Shown: positions 19,218 through 28,135, numbered from the stretch's first letter. The stretch: 64,000 bases of DNA from Phenylobacterium sp. J426 (GCF_024699945.1 NZ_JAJOMY010000001.1:1302001-1366000); one strand, 5' to 3'. A program made the numbers and translations. Notes: generated by a model from the letters alone, not told the origin.

Positions 19218-20833
19218 CAGTGACCTCCGCCCTGCATGGCGCCCGGCTTGCCGCCCCTGGCGAAGAACGACAGGAACGCCGCCAGCCAGCAGCCCAGGGC
19301 CAGGACCGCAAACGCGTCGCCGAACGCGAGCGTCTGCGCCTCGCGGCGCATCATCATGGACAGCGCCTTGCGTGCTCCGCCTTCGGGATCGGCCATCCCG
19401 CTCTCGGTCATCATCTGGGTCAGGCCGCTGTAGAGGCCCGCGGTGGTCGATTGCGTCACCGACGCCGCCGAGGCGATGTCGGCATAGTGCACGGCGCCCT
19501 GATGGCTCAGGATCGTCGACAGCATGGCCAGGCCGATCGCGCCGGCGACGTTGCGGATCAGATTGATCAGCCCTGAGGCGTCTTTCATCATCGTCACCGG
19601 CAGGCTGGCGACGGCCATTTGCTGGGCGGCGATCATGGCGATCATCGAGCCGACGCCGCGGACGATCTGCAGCACCAGGAACTCGTGAAAGCCCCAGTCG
19701 GGCGTCACGCGCACGCCTTGCTGGATGCCCCAGGCGCAGAGCGTGAAGCCGACGACCATGGCGATCCGCGCATCGACCATGCGGACAAGGCGCCCCGCCA
19801 ACGGCGCGCTCAGGAACATGGTCAGGCCCGACACCAGCATGGTGTTGCCCACGTCGGACGACGAGAAGCCGCGGATCTGGCCCAGAAAGATCGGCAGCAG
19901 GAAGGTGCCGCCGAAGAGGCTGGCGCCGGAGATGAACGTCATCACGATGCCAAGACTGAAGTTGCGGTCCCGGAACGGCTTCAGCGACACGATCGGCTGC
20001 CAGTAGGTGAGCTGGCGCCAGATGAAGATCACCCCCGTGAGCACGGCCGTGACCGTCAGCCACAGGATCAGGTCGTCCTCGAACCAGCCCTCGCTGTTCC
20101 CCTCCTCGAAGACGTACTGCATCGAGAGCAGGAAGACCGTCATGAAGCCCAGGCCCCACCAGTCGATGCCCTTGGACAGGCTGGGGTCGCCGCGGTCGAA
20201 GTCGGCGTAGCGCCACACCAGGAAGATCACCAGCAGGCCCACCGGCACGTTGATGAAGAACAGCCAGCGCCAGCTGAGCGCGTCGGTCAGATGGCCGCCC
20301 AGCGTCGGGCCGACGGTGGGCGCGAGCGTGACGATCAGCCCCACGATGACGTTGGCGGTGATCCGGCGCTCGGGCGGGAACACGGTCATCGCCGTTGCGA
20401 AGATCGGCGGGATCATCGCCCCGGCGAACACGCCCTGCAGGGCGCGGAAGAAGATCATCATGCCGACCGAGGAGGACAGGCCGACCGCGACGGAGGTGAT
20501 CAGAAAGCCGATGCAGGCGAAGACGTAGAACGACCGCGTCCCCCACATCTTCGTCAGGTATGCGGTGAGCGGCATGATCACCACCTCGGCCAGGAGGTAG
20601 ATGGTCTGCACCCAGCTGATCTCGTCGGCGGTGGCGCCGATGCCGGCCTGGATCTGGGTCAGAGAACTGGCCACGATCTGGATGTCGAGCATGGCCATGA
20701 ACTGGCCGATGACCATGCCGCCGAAACCCAGGAAGACCTTCGTCCAGTTCACCGTCGCGCCGTCCGAGCCCAGCTCGACCGGGTGGGCGGCCTTGGCCGC
20801 CTGACTGTCCGGATGGAGGACGGCGTCGCTCAT
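19217..20833 (-). CDS. emrB: EmrB-type MFS drug efflux transporter (DHA2, 14 TM)
   Basis: The 538-residue inner-membrane proton antiporter has about 14 hydrophobic segments. DHA2 landmarks are present: MLDIQIVASSL in TM1, the WVQTIYLLAE segment, and the TM5 motif C region ALSWRWLFFINVPVG. It works with the EmrA membrane-fusion protein and an outer-membrane TolC-like channel, which is not encoded here. It lies 9 bases downstream of emrA and overlaps tetR by one base. Confidence 0.95.
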   Translation of the reverse strand: MSDAVLHPDSQAAKAAHPVELGSDGATVNWTKVFLGFGGMVIGQFMAMLDIQIVASSLTQIQAGIGATADEISWVQTIYLLAEVVIMPLTAYLTKMWGTRSFYVFACIGFLITSVAVGLSSSVGMMIFFRALQGVFAGAMIPPIFATAMTVFPPERRITANVIVGLIVTLAPTVGPTLGGHLTDALSWRWLFFINVPVGLLVIFLVWRYADFDRGDPSLSKGIDWWGLGFMTVFLLSMQYVFEEGNSEGWFEDDLILWLTVTAVLTGVIFIWRQLTYWQPIVSLKPFRDRNFSLGIVMTFISGASLFGGTFLLPIFLGQIRGFSSSDVGNTMLVSGLTMFLSAPLAGRLVRMVDARIAMVVGFTLCAWGIQQGVRVTPDWGFHEFLVLQIVRGVGSMIAMIAAQQMAVASLPVTMMKDASGLINLIRNVAGAIGLAMLSTILSHQGAVHYADIASAASVTQSTTAGLYSGLTQMMTESGMADPEGGARKALSMMMRREAQTLAFGDAFAVLALGCWLAAFLSFFARGGKPGAMQGGGH

Positions 20834-20842
20834 GGATCGCGC

Positions 20843-21957
20843 CTAGCGCGCGGCGCTCTGGGGCTCGCCGGACGCCATGCGGGCCGGGATCTGTCCCGCC
20901 TCGGCGAAGCTGGGGCCGGTGTCGTCGCGGACGTCCACCTTCACCTTCAGCGAAAGGCCCGGCCGGAGCGCGCCGGCCAGCGGCTGGCTGCGGTCGACGG
21001 CGATGCGCACCGGCAGCCGCTGGGCGATCTTGGTGAAATTGCCGACGGCGTTCTCCACCGGGATCAGGGCGAACTCGGCGCCGGTGGCGGGCGCGAACGA
21101 CTCGACCTTGCCCTTGATGGTCTGTTTGCCGAAGGCGTCGGCGTGGATCTCCACGGGCTGGCCGATCCGCAGCCGGGCGACCTGGGTCTCCTTGAAATTG
21201 GCGACCACATAGCTGTCGGACAACGGCACGACGCTCATCAGGGCGGCGCCCGGACGCACGTACTGGCCCGTCCGCACGCTGCGGGCGCCCACGACCCCGG
21301 CGCTCGGCGCCCGAACCTCGGTGCGGGTCAGGTCGATGCGGGCCTGTTCCACGGCCGCCCGGGCGGCCTCGGCCTGGGCGACGCTCTGGGCCCGGGCCGA
21401 GCCCAGCGAGGCGGCGCTCCGACGCTCGGCTTCCAGGGCGGCGGCGGCCTGGCTCACGGCGGCGTTGGCCTGCTGTTCGGCGGCGCGCGCAGTCTGGGCC
21501 CGCTGCGCCGAGACCCAGCCCTGGCTGGCCAGCTGGCCATAGCGGTTCAGTTCGGCCTGGGCCAGACCGGCCTCGGCGCGGGCGGCCTCCACCGCGGCCG
21601 AACGCTGCGCGATCATCGCCTGCTCGAGGCGCACCTTGTCGTCCACCTGCCGGACGCCAGCCTCCAGCGCCTGGGCCTCCGCCTCGGCCTGGGCGAGGCG
21701 CGCCCTGATCGTCACCGGATCGATGCGAACCAGGACCTGGCCTGGATGGACGGTCTCGTTGTCGTTGACCAGCACCTCGGCCACGTAGCCGTCCACCAGG
21801 GGGCCACGGTCACCGTGTCGGCCTGGACGAAGGCGTTGTCGGTGGTCTCGTAGCGCTGCTTGTCCATCCACCAAAGGCCGCCGCCGACCGTGACGGCGAC
21901 GGTCGCGGCGCCGCCGGCTACGATCGGAACCAGACGCTTCCTGGAGAGCCCCGCCAT
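20843..21957 (-). CDS. emrA: EmrA-type membrane-fusion protein (frame broken by one base)
   Basis: This periplasmic adaptor links EmrB to the outer membrane. It has an N-terminal transmembrane anchor (about residues 9-28), the lipoyl half-motif YVAEVLVNDNETVHPGQVLVRID, a long Ala/Gln-rich coiled-coil hairpin (about residues 100-220) and a C-terminal beta-barrel. As given, the frame is broken after ADTVTVAP. One base is missing from the G run 21799-21803 (plus strand), and adding it gives VAPLVDGYVAE and a 371-residue protein. It is the first gene of the efflux operon. Confidence 0.92.
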
Positions 21958-21983
21958 GACGTCGAATCCTGAAATCGCAAAAG

Positions 21984-22004
21984 TGGACTGGACGGTCCAA
22001 TCCA
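21984..22004. promoter_or_regulatory. Imperfect 21-bp palindrome, candidate TetR operator
   Basis: The arms TGGACTGGAC and GTCCAATCCA are complementary at 9 of 10 positions around a single central G. The palindrome lies 26 bases upstream of the emrA ATG and a few bases downstream of a predicted -10 on the minus strand, so a bound dimer would block transcription start. Assignment to the TetR protein of this operon is inferred from position only. Confidence 0.6.
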
Positions 22005-22009
22005 GGATT

Positions 22010-22038
22010 CAGATAGGCTGCGGTTCTGCAGCGTACAA
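22010..22038 (-). promoter_or_regulatory. Predicted promoter of emrA-emrB-tetR
   Basis: Reading the minus strand, TTGTAC (22038-22033) and TATCTG (22015-22010) are separated by exactly 17 bases. Each hexamer has only a partial match to the sigma-70 consensus. The two palindromes lie immediately on either side of this segment, which supports the placement. Confidence 0.4.
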
Positions 22039-22041
22039 GGT

Positions 22042-22067
22042 AAAAATGGACGCAGGCGTCCATTTTT
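22042..22067. promoter_or_regulatory. Perfect 12-bp inverted repeat, second candidate TetR operator
   Basis: The arm AAAAATGGACGC is repeated in perfect inverse after a 2-base AG spacer. It contains the same TGGAC...GTCCA core as the palindrome at 21984-22004. It lies directly upstream of the predicted -35 of emrA and 47 bases upstream of the divergent monooxygenase start, so it could control either gene. With A5 and T5 flanks it could also form a hairpin in RNA, but no gene ends beside it. Confidence 0.55.
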
Positions 22068-22113
22068 CACGTGCGTCTGGCGGCGCGCCTCGCCGTGGCG
22101 TAACGGTCGACGC

Positions 22114-23376
22114 ATGAGCGGACCTGCGGACACGTTCTCGGCCGACGTCATCATCGCTGGCGCCGGGATGGCGGGGGCGACCCTCGCCGTCGCCCTGCAT
22201 CGCGGCGGCCTGAGGCCCTTGCTGGTGGATCCTGTGGCGTTCGACGCCCAGCTCGCGCCGACGTTCGACGGCCGCGCCTCGGCCATCGCCTATGCCGCCT
22301 ACCGCCAGTGGCGCGCTCTGGGCCTGGCCGACGCCCTCGACCCGCACGCCCAGCGTATCGAGCAGATCCTGGTCACCGATGGGCGGACGCCGGGCGCGGC
22401 CGCCGGCGCCCAGACGCCGTACTTCCTCCGGTTCGATTCCGACGAGATCGCCGATCGTTCCGAGGGCGAGCCGCTGGGCTACCTGCTGGAGAACCGCCGC
22501 ATCCGCGCCGCCCTTGCCGCCGCCGTCCAGGCCGAAGGCATTGAGGTGCTGGCCCCGGCCCGGGTGGCCGGCTGCCGCTTCACCGGCCGGTCCGGCGAGG
22601 TGACCCTGGCCGACGGCCGCGTTCTCGCCGCGCCGCTGGTGGTGGGCGCCGAAGGCCGCGGATCCGTGGTCCGCGAGGCGGCCGGCATCGGCGTGATCGG
22701 CTGGCCCTATGCTCAGACCGGCGTCGTGGCCACGGTCCGCATGGACCGCCCGCACGAGGGCGTGGCGCACGAGTACTTCCTGCCCGGCGGACCGTTCGCC
22801 ATCCTGCCTCTTACCGACAACCGCGCGAGTCTGGTCTGGACCGAGAGCACCGCCCGCGGCGAGGCGCTGAAGAGCGCCAGGCCAGAGGTATTCCAGGCCC
22901 ATCTGGAGCGGCGCTTCGGCGAGTTCCTGGGCGGCGTGACCGTCGAGGGGCCGGTGTTCACCTACCCGCTGTCGCTGCAGCTGGCCGAGCGGTTCGCGGG
23001 GCCGCGCGTCGCGCTGCTGGGGGACGCGGCCCACGGCGTCCACCCGATCGCCGGCCAGGGGCTGAACCTTGGCCTGAAGGGCGCCGCTGCGCTTGCCGAG
23101 GTGCTGGTCGACGCCGCGCGGCTTGGCGAGGACATCGGCTCGGAGGTGGTGCTGGAGCGCTACGCCGCCTGGCGCCGGTTTGACACGGTCACCCTGTCGG
23201 CCGGGATGGACGCCTTCGTGCGGCTGTTCTCGAACGACAATCCGGCCGTGCGGCTTGTGCGCGGCCTCGGCATGGCGGCGGTGAACCGCGTGGGCCCCGC
23301 CCGGCGCTTCTTCATGCACGAGGCCGGCGGCGCGGTCGGCGACCTGCCCCGCCTGCTCCGCGGCGAGACGCTTTAG
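22114..23376 (+). CDS. UbiH/UbiF/VisC-family FAD-dependent monooxygenase
   Basis: The 420-residue flavoprotein hydroxylase has the dinucleotide motif VIIAGAGMAGATLA near residue 12, a middle DG motif (VVGAEGRGSVVREAAG) and the second FAD motif LLGDAAHGVHPIAGQGLNLG near residue 300, which is diagnostic of ubiquinone-ring hydroxylases. It probably acts in ubiquinone synthesis, but which ring position it modifies cannot be told. It is divergent from the efflux operon and shares the regulatory interval with it. Confidence 0.9.
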   Translation: MSGPADTFSADVIIAGAGMAGATLAVALHRGGLRPLLVDPVAFDAQLAPTFDGRASAIAYAAYRQWRALGLADALDPHAQRIEQILVTDGRTPGAAAGAQTPYFLRFDSDEIADRSEGEPLGYLLENRRIRAALAAAVQAEGIEVLAPARVAGCRFTGRSGEVTLADGRVLAAPLVVGAEGRGSVVREAAGIGVIGWPYAQTGVVATVRMDRPHEGVAHEYFLPGGPFAILPLTDNRASLVWTESTARGEALKSARPEVFQAHLERRFGEFLGGVTVEGPVFTYPLSLQLAERFAGPRVALLGDAAHGVHPIAGQGLNLGLKGAAALAEVLVDAARLGEDIGSEVVLERYAAWRRFDTVTLSAGMDAFVRLFSNDNPAVRLVRGLGMAAVNRVGPARRFFMHEAGGAVGDLPRLLRGETL

Positions 23377-23379
23377 CCC

Positions 23380-23586
23380 CTAGTCCGCGATCTCTCGGGC
23401 TTCCTCGGGCAGCATGATCGGCACGCCGTCGCGGATCGGATAGGCGAGCCTCGCCTGGCGGCTGATCAGCTCGCCCTTCTCGCGATCGTACTCCAGCGGG
23501 CCACGGGTGACCGGGCAGACCAGGATCTCGAGCAGGCGCGGGTCGATCTCGACCTCGATCTGGAGCGGGGGCAGGGCGTCTTCCAT
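23380..23586 (-). CDS. Trm112/YcaR-family small protein
   Basis: The 68-residue protein has the core [16 protein letters not shown] and [16 protein letters not shown] of the Trm112-like (UPF0434) family. In eukaryotes and archaea Trm112 activates methyltransferases. The bacterial form is of unclear function and here has only one cysteine in the CP motif, so the zinc site is probably absent. It lies 9 bases downstream of the LON-domain gene on the same strand. Confidence 0.88.
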   Translation of the reverse strand: MEDALPPLQIEVEIDPRLLEILVCPVTRGPLEYDREKGELISRQARLAYPIRDGVPIMLPEEAREIAD

Positions 23587-23595
23587 GCCGTCCCT

Positions 23596-24255
23596 CTACT
23601 GCAGCGGCTGGGCGTCGTCATCCGGCTCGCTGGCGTCGATCTCCAGCAGGGCGGTGAGCGTCTCGAAGCGTCCCGTCAGGTCTGGAGCCTCCAGCAGCGC
23701 CTGCTTCTCGGCTGGCTCGAACGGCAGCCCCATGCAGAGGCTGTTCACCAGCGCCTCCAGCGGCGCGGTGCTGGCCGTTTCCCAGTCGATGTCGAGCTCG
23801 CGCCGGTTCAGGTAGCGCTTCAGGGCGGTGGCGAACCGGTTGCGCGCCTCCGTGGGCGCATCGTATTCGGCGTCGCGGGAGAGGTCGGCCTCGAAGCGGT
23901 CGTACCTGGCCCGCAGCTGGCGGTAGGGCGTGCGCAGGATCAGCTCCTCGCCGGCGTCGAACCGGCAGACCCCCGTCAGCGTGATCAGGTAGCGCCCGTC
24001 CGAGGTCTCAGCATAGCTGGTGATCCGGCCCGCGCAGCCCACGTCGGTGAGGATCGGCCGGGTGCGGTCGCCGCCGGGGCGGGTCTGAATCATCCCGATC
24101 ATGCGGTCGCCGGCCATGGCGTCGTCCACCATGTTCAGGTAGCGGGGCTCGAAGATCTGCAGGGGCAGGTCGCCGCCGGGCAGCAGCAGCGCCCCGTCGA
24201 GCGGGAACACCGGGATCACCTGCGGCAGGTCCGAGATCTTCCGGTAGGGCGCCAT
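23596..24255 (-). CDS. Stand-alone LON substrate-binding domain protein
   Basis: The 219-residue protein is only the N-terminal domain of Lon protease: the VIPVFPLDGALLLPGGDLPLQIFEPRY region is a clear match, and there is no AAA+ or protease part. Such proteins are common in alphaproteobacteria. Substrate or adaptor binding is presumed but not shown. It lies 13 bases downstream of the CnoX gene, and the Trm112-like gene follows, so the three probably form an operon. Confidence 0.88.
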   Translation of the reverse strand: MAPYRKISDLPQVIPVFPLDGALLLPGGDLPLQIFEPRYLNMVDDAMAGDRMIGMIQTRPGGDRTRPILTDVGCAGRITSYAETSDGRYLITLTGVCRFDAGEELILRTPYRQLRARYDRFEADLSRDAEYDAPTEARNRFATALKRYLNRRELDIDWETASTAPLEALVNSLCMGLPFEPAEKQALLEAPDLTGRFETLTALLEIDASEPDDDAQPLQ

Positions 24256-24268
24256 CGGCCGCCTCCGC

Positions 24269-25177
24269 CTAGCTGAACAGCAACGCCGAAAGCTTGCGCC
24301 GGCCCTGTTTGGCCACGTCGGACATGGGTCCGGCGGCCTCGAAGATGGTCAGCAGCTGCTTGCGGGCCGCGTCGTCGTTCCAGGCGCGGTCGCGGCGGAC
24401 GATCTCGATCAGCTCGTCCACGGCCTCGTCCATGCGGCCCGCGCCGGCCAAGGCCTTCGCCAGTTCGAACCGGGCCTCGTGGTCGTCGGCGTTCGTGGCC
24501 AGCCGCTGCTCGAACTCGGCGGTCTCCGAAGGCGCCTCGTCCGCAATGGCCAGGGCGGCCCGGACGCCGTCCAGGTCCGGATCCTTGGCGCCTTCCGGAG
24601 CCATGGCCAGGATCTCCTGGGCTCGCTCCAGGTCGCCGGCCTGCTGGTACAGCCGGGCCAGGCCGCCCAGGGCCTTGAGGTTCTCCGGCTCCGCCTGCAG
24701 CACCTGGGCATAGGCCTGGGCCGCGCCGCCCAGGTCACCGAGCTCCAGCGATTCCTTGGCCATGCCGAGGAGCTGGTCGATGGGCGAGCCGCCGCCCTGC
24801 TTGGCGAGGCGATCGACGAACTGCTTCACCTGGCTGTCGGGAAGGGCGCCCATGAAGCCGTCCACAGGCCGGCCGTCGACAAAGGCGAACACCGCCGGGA
24901 TCGACTGCACGCGCAGCTGGCCGGCGAACGCCGGGTTCTTGTCGATGTCGATCTTGACCAGCTTCACCGCGCCCTTCGCGCCGGCCACCGCCTTCTCGAG
25001 CGCGGGACCGAGCTGTCGGCACGGGCCGCACCAGGTCGCCCAGAAGTCGACGATCACGGGCGTGGTCTTCGACGCCTCGATGACGTCCGCGACGAAGCTC
25101 GCGTCGGTCCCGTCCTTGATGAGGTCGGCGGCGTTCACGCCGCTCGTACCGCCGGAGGTTTCCCCGATCAGGGTCAT
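24269..25177 (-). CDS. cnoX: CnoX/YbbN-type thioredoxin-TPR chaperone
   Basis: The 302-residue protein combines an N-terminal thioredoxin fold, with active site WCGPC at 49-53, and C-terminal TPR-like helices. CnoX protects oxidised proteins and passes clients to GroEL/ES and DnaK. The CGPC form suggests that the redox-active cysteines are retained, unlike E. coli YbbN (SQHC). ATG 25177 (MTLIGETSGG) is chosen, since upstream in-frame sequence is low-complexity shadow. It is the first gene of the group with the LON and Trm112-like genes. Confidence 0.92.
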   Translation of the reverse strand: MTLIGETSGGTSGVNAADLIKDGTDASFVADVIEASKTTPVIVDFWATWCGPCRQLGPALEKAVAGAKGAVKLVKIDIDKNPAFAGQLRVQSIPAVFAFVDGRPVDGFMGALPDSQVKQFVDRLAKQGGGSPIDQLLGMAKESLELGDLGGAAQAYAQVLQAEPENLKALGGLARLYQQAGDLERAQEILAMAPEGAKDPDLDGVRAALAIADEAPSETAEFEQRLATNADDHEARFELAKALAGAGRMDEAVDELIEIVRRDRAWNDDAARKQLLTIFEAAGPMSDVAKQGRRKLSALLFS

Positions 25178-25251
25178 CGCCCGAATTCCCTCGCTCAAAT
25201 TTCGTCTGCACAAACGCCTTGCGGCAAAGATGGTCGCAGCACCGCGCGGCT

Positions 25252-25773
25252 TCAACGCGCCGGCGCCATCTCCACCACGGCCATGGCCTCGAAGTCCACA
25301 ACCATCGGCTCGACGCCGATCGCCGTCAGGAAGCGGCGGAAGGCTTGGTTGCTGACCGTGGTCGTCGCGGTATTCGTCAGGGGGTGGAAGTTGACCAGCT
25401 CCGCCTCGGCCAGGGTGCGGTCCAGGACGAAGCGCACGCGGCGGTCCCGGTCGTTGATCAGGCCAAAGGCGGTGACCGAGCCCGGCGTGACGCCGAGCGT
25501 CTCCTCCATCAACGCCGAGTTGCCGAACGACAGCCGCGCCGAGCCGATCACGTGGTGCAGGCGCTTCAGGTCGATCACCGCATGGCCCTCTGCGGAGACC
25601 AGCCACAACTGGTCCTTGGCGTCCTTCAGGAAGAGGTTCTTGGTGTGGGCGCCCGGGATCCGCGCCTTGATCTCCTCGCCCTCCTCCACGCGGAAGACGG
25701 CCGGATGATCGTGGGTGATGTGCTCGACGCCGTGCGCGGCGAAGAACTGGAGCAGGTCGTCGCGTCCCTTCAT
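25252..25773 (-). CDS. YbaK/ProX-family aminoacyl-tRNA deacylase
   Basis: The 173-residue stand-alone editing domain resembles the INS domain of prolyl-tRNA synthetase. These enzymes hydrolyse mischarged tRNA such as Ala-tRNA(Pro). Typical features are [14 protein letters not shown] near the N-terminus, [11 protein letters not shown] with the conserved Lys, and [11 protein letters not shown]. The gene lies upstream of cnoX on the same strand with a 74-base gap. The exact tRNA specificity (ProXp-ala or other) is not decided. Confidence 0.9.
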   Translation of the reverse strand: MKGRDDLLQFFAAHGVEHITHDHPAVFRVEEGEEIKARIPGAHTKNLFLKDAKDQLWLVSAEGHAVIDLKRLHHVIGSARLSFGNSALMEETLGVTPGSVTAFGLINDRDRRVRFVLDRTLAEAELVNFHPLTNTATTTVSNQAFRRFLTAIGVEPMVVDFEAMAVVEMAPAR

Positions 25774-25830
25774 GCCGGCTGCATACCCGAACTGGACGGG
25801 AAGGCGAGGGGGGCTTTAAGGGTCGGGGCC

Positions 25831-26570
25831 ATGGAACTCGAGTGCTATCCCGTCTCCCTGCGCCCGCCCGAGCTGGTCCCCGGCCGGCCGGACCGCGCCT
25901 GGATGGACAACTTCTCGGCCCGGCATCCCTATCGCTGCCTGCCGCTGTCGATGGCCAACACGTCCGGCTGGGAGCTGCTATCGCCGGTGGGCTTCACCGC
26001 CGAGTGGACTGGCGGCATCCACCAGCAGGACATCCGGCTGACGGCGGACCACCCGCATCCGGACTTCCACCACCTGGCCTCCAGCCACTTCAGCCACGGC
26101 GTGCTGACCTTCCACTCGGGCTATCTGTTCCGCACGCCCCCCGGCTGGTCGATGATGGTCATGGGCCCCCCAACCACATCAAGGACGGCATCCAGCCCCT
26201 CGCGGGCGTGGTGGAGACCGACTGGCTTCCGTTCCCCTTCACGATGAACTGGATCTTCACCCGGCCGGGCAAGGTGCGCTTCGAGAAGGGCGAGCCCTTC
26301 TGCTTCATCACGCTGATCCAGGACCATCCGCTGCACGAAATCCAGCCGGTGATCCGCCGGCTGGATTCCAATCATGAGCTTCGCCACCAGTACGACGTCT
26401 GGGAAAAGCACCGCTCGGAGTTCAACCAGAAGATCTTCCGCGGCGATCCGGAGGCCACCAAGGAGGCCTGGCAGCGGTACTACTTCAAGGGCGAGTTCCC
26501 CGAAGAGGTCGCGCCCGCGCCTGAGGGACACGTCAACAAGCGCCGCCTGAAGAGCCCCAAATTCGGCTGA
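25831..26570 (+). CDS. DUF6065-type conserved hypothetical protein (frame broken by one base)
   Basis: The protein is about 246 residues, aromatic- and His-rich (HPHPDFHHLASSHFSHG), and has no signal peptide or membrane segment. It resembles the DUF6065 family, whose function is not established. The segment WSMMVMGPPNHIKDG sits at the break: the C run 26166-26171 has six bases where seven keep the frame. Start is ATG 25831. The gene ends 95 bases before the tRNA-Gly. No operon partner is seen. Confidence 0.75.
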
Positions 26571-26592
26571 GAAATTTCCCCTTTCCGGGCGC

Positions 26593-26621
26593 TTGCCAAC
26601 CGAAAAGCCCTCTGCCATAAG
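26593..26621 (+). promoter_or_regulatory. Predicted promoter of tRNA-Gly
   Basis: TTGCCA (26593-26598) and CATAAG (26616-26621) are separated by 17 bases, and the tRNA begins 45 bases beyond the -10. Both hexamers match the sigma-70 consensus at 4 positions. Confidence 0.5.
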
Positions 26622-26665
26622 GCCCGCCTCGCAATTGGAGGCCGGTCAAACGACCTCCGCGGAGC

Positions 26666-26740
26666 GCGGGCGTAGCTCAGGGGTAGAGCACAACCTTGCC
26701 AAGGTTGGGGTCGGGCGTTCGAATCGCCTCGCCCGCTCCA
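26666..26740 (+). tRNA. tRNA-Gly (anticodon GCC)
   Basis: A complete cloverleaf of 75 bases, including an encoded CCA. Acceptor arms are GCGGGCG and CGCCCGC. The anticodon stem is CAACC/GGTTG with loop TTGCCAA, so the anticodon is GCC, which reads GGC and GGT glycine codons. The T-loop TTCGAAT closes a 5-bp stem, and the discriminator is T. It is a single-gene unit with its own promoter and terminator. Confidence 0.97.
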
Positions 26741-26764
26741 TTTTCCTTCGGGAAAGCGAACACG

Positions 26765-26790
26765 AAGGCCGCCGGAAACGGCGGCCTTTT
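26765..26790 (+). terminator. Intrinsic terminator after tRNA-Gly
   Basis: A perfect 10-bp stem AAGGCCGCCG with GAAA loop is followed by TTTT. It lies 24 bases after the tRNA. Confidence 0.88.
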
Positions 26791-26843
26791 GCGTTGTGCT
26801 TCATCCATACGCTAGAGATGGCGCGGGGAGGCGGCGTCTTTTC

Positions 26844-28127
26844 TTGAACCACATCCTGGACCTGCCCGAGCTTGAGCGCGAGATCGCCGACGCCCCCGAC
26901 TTCGACGCCTTCGAAGCGGCGCTGCGCAAGCTGACCGACCTGCGCCAGGGGTTTCGTGAGCCGGGGGTTTATGGCCAGAAACTGTATCTGAAGGGGCTGG
27001 ACGACCTCATCCCGACCATCACCCGTGGCCTCAGCCTGCCCGACGTGCCCGGCGAGCGGTCAAACGCGCAGGTGGTGATCCTGGCGACCCGCTTCTACCG
27101 GACCGGCGGTCACAGCCAGGTGGCGTTCGACGTGGCGCGGCGCCTCGGGCCTGACGCGGTGACGGTGATCTTCACGGCGACCGATGAGGGCGAGCTCTCC
27201 TACCGCAAGCTGCTGGGAGGCCCCCACCGCACCGAACAGCTGCAGGAGCGCGCGTCTCTGGTGCTGAGCAGCGCCACGCTCACCGAGCGTATCCTTGAGC
27301 TCTACCGCCTGCTGCTGGCGCTCCGGCCCACCCGGATCATCCTGATGAGCCACCCGACCGACGTCGTGGCCGTGGCCGGGGCCTGGCCCTTCCGGGCGGT
27401 CACCGAGTTCCTGCATCACGCCGACCACGTCCCGGCGCTGGGCGCGACCCTGCCGTTCGCCCGGCACGTCGACCTCACCTTCACCTGCCATCAGGCCTGC
27501 CGCGCGGCGGGATTGGCCGCGGAATACGCCGGCCAGGCCGCGCCGGCTGCTGCAGATGCGGCGTCGGAGCGCGCCCCGGGCAAGGTCCTGCGGCTCGCCA
27601 CCTGCGGCAGTCCGCACAAGTATGCCGGCCGGCGCGGCCATGCGTGGCGCGACTACGCCGCCGCGGCGCTGCGCCGCCCCGCGGCCGAACTGATCCACAT
27701 CGGCACGGCGGACGAGGCCATGCGGCAGGACATCCGGTCCGCGCTGGAGGCGGCCGGCGTCGATCCGCAACGCTACGTCTTCGCCGGCGTCGTGCCGAGC
27801 CTCGGGCGCGCGCTCGTCGAGCGCGACATCGACGTCTACCTCTCGAGCTATCCCGAGACCGGCGCCCGCGCGAACCTTGAGGCGATGGCCGCCGGGATCC
27901 CCGTCGTGCTGCCGGTGGCGCCCGACGACGAGGCGCCTCTGACCCGCTTCAGCCTGCCGCTTCGCCGCTGGATCGAAGCCCGGACGCCGGACGATCTCCC
28001 CGCGGCCATTGATCAGGCGCTGGCGCTGTCCCCGTCGCTGCGCACGCCGGAGGCCCACGCGGAGCTGCGCCGCGAACTGGCCCGCTTCGACGATTACGTG
28101 GCGCTGCGGCCGTTGGCGCCGGTCTGA
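26844..28127 (+). CDS. Glycosyltransferase, family 1/4-like
   Basis: The 427-residue protein lacks a signal peptide. The N-terminal Rossmann-like part contains ATRFYRTGGHSQVAFDVARRL, and the C-terminal part has the sugar-nucleotide-binding pattern VYLSSYPETGARANLEAMAAGIPVV with the conserved Glu. This is typical of GT-B glycosyltransferases. Donor and acceptor are unknown. The frame is open from 26796, but that stretch overlaps the terminator region, so TTG 26844 (MNHILDLPELE) with an upstream GGGGAGG is preferred. It converges with the tandem-repeat protein gene, with a gap of only 8 bases. Confidence 0.8.
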   Translation: MNHILDLPELEREIADAPDFDAFEAALRKLTDLRQGFREPGVYGQKLYLKGLDDLIPTITRGLSLPDVPGERSNAQVVILATRFYRTGGHSQVAFDVARRLGPDAVTVIFTATDEGELSYRKLLGGPHRTEQLQERASLVLSSATLTERILELYRLLLALRPTRIILMSHPTDVVAVAGAWPFRAVTEFLHHADHVPALGATLPFARHVDLTFTCHQACRAAGLAAEYAGQAAPAAADAASERAPGKVLRLATCGSPHKYAGRRGHAWRDYAAAALRRPAAELIHIGTADEAMRQDIRSALEAAGVDPQRYVFAGVVPSLGRALVERDIDVYLSSYPETGARANLEAMAAGIPVVLPVAPDDEAPLTRFSLPLRRWIEARTPDDLPAAIDQALALSPSLRTPEAHAELRRELARFDDYVALRPLAPV

Positions 28128-28135
28128 GCGCCCCC

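Noticed and set aside
26666..26740. tRNA-Gly as an integration site
   Set aside because: No integrase, no duplicated tRNA 3' end and no mobile genes were seen nearby; it has its own promoter and terminator.
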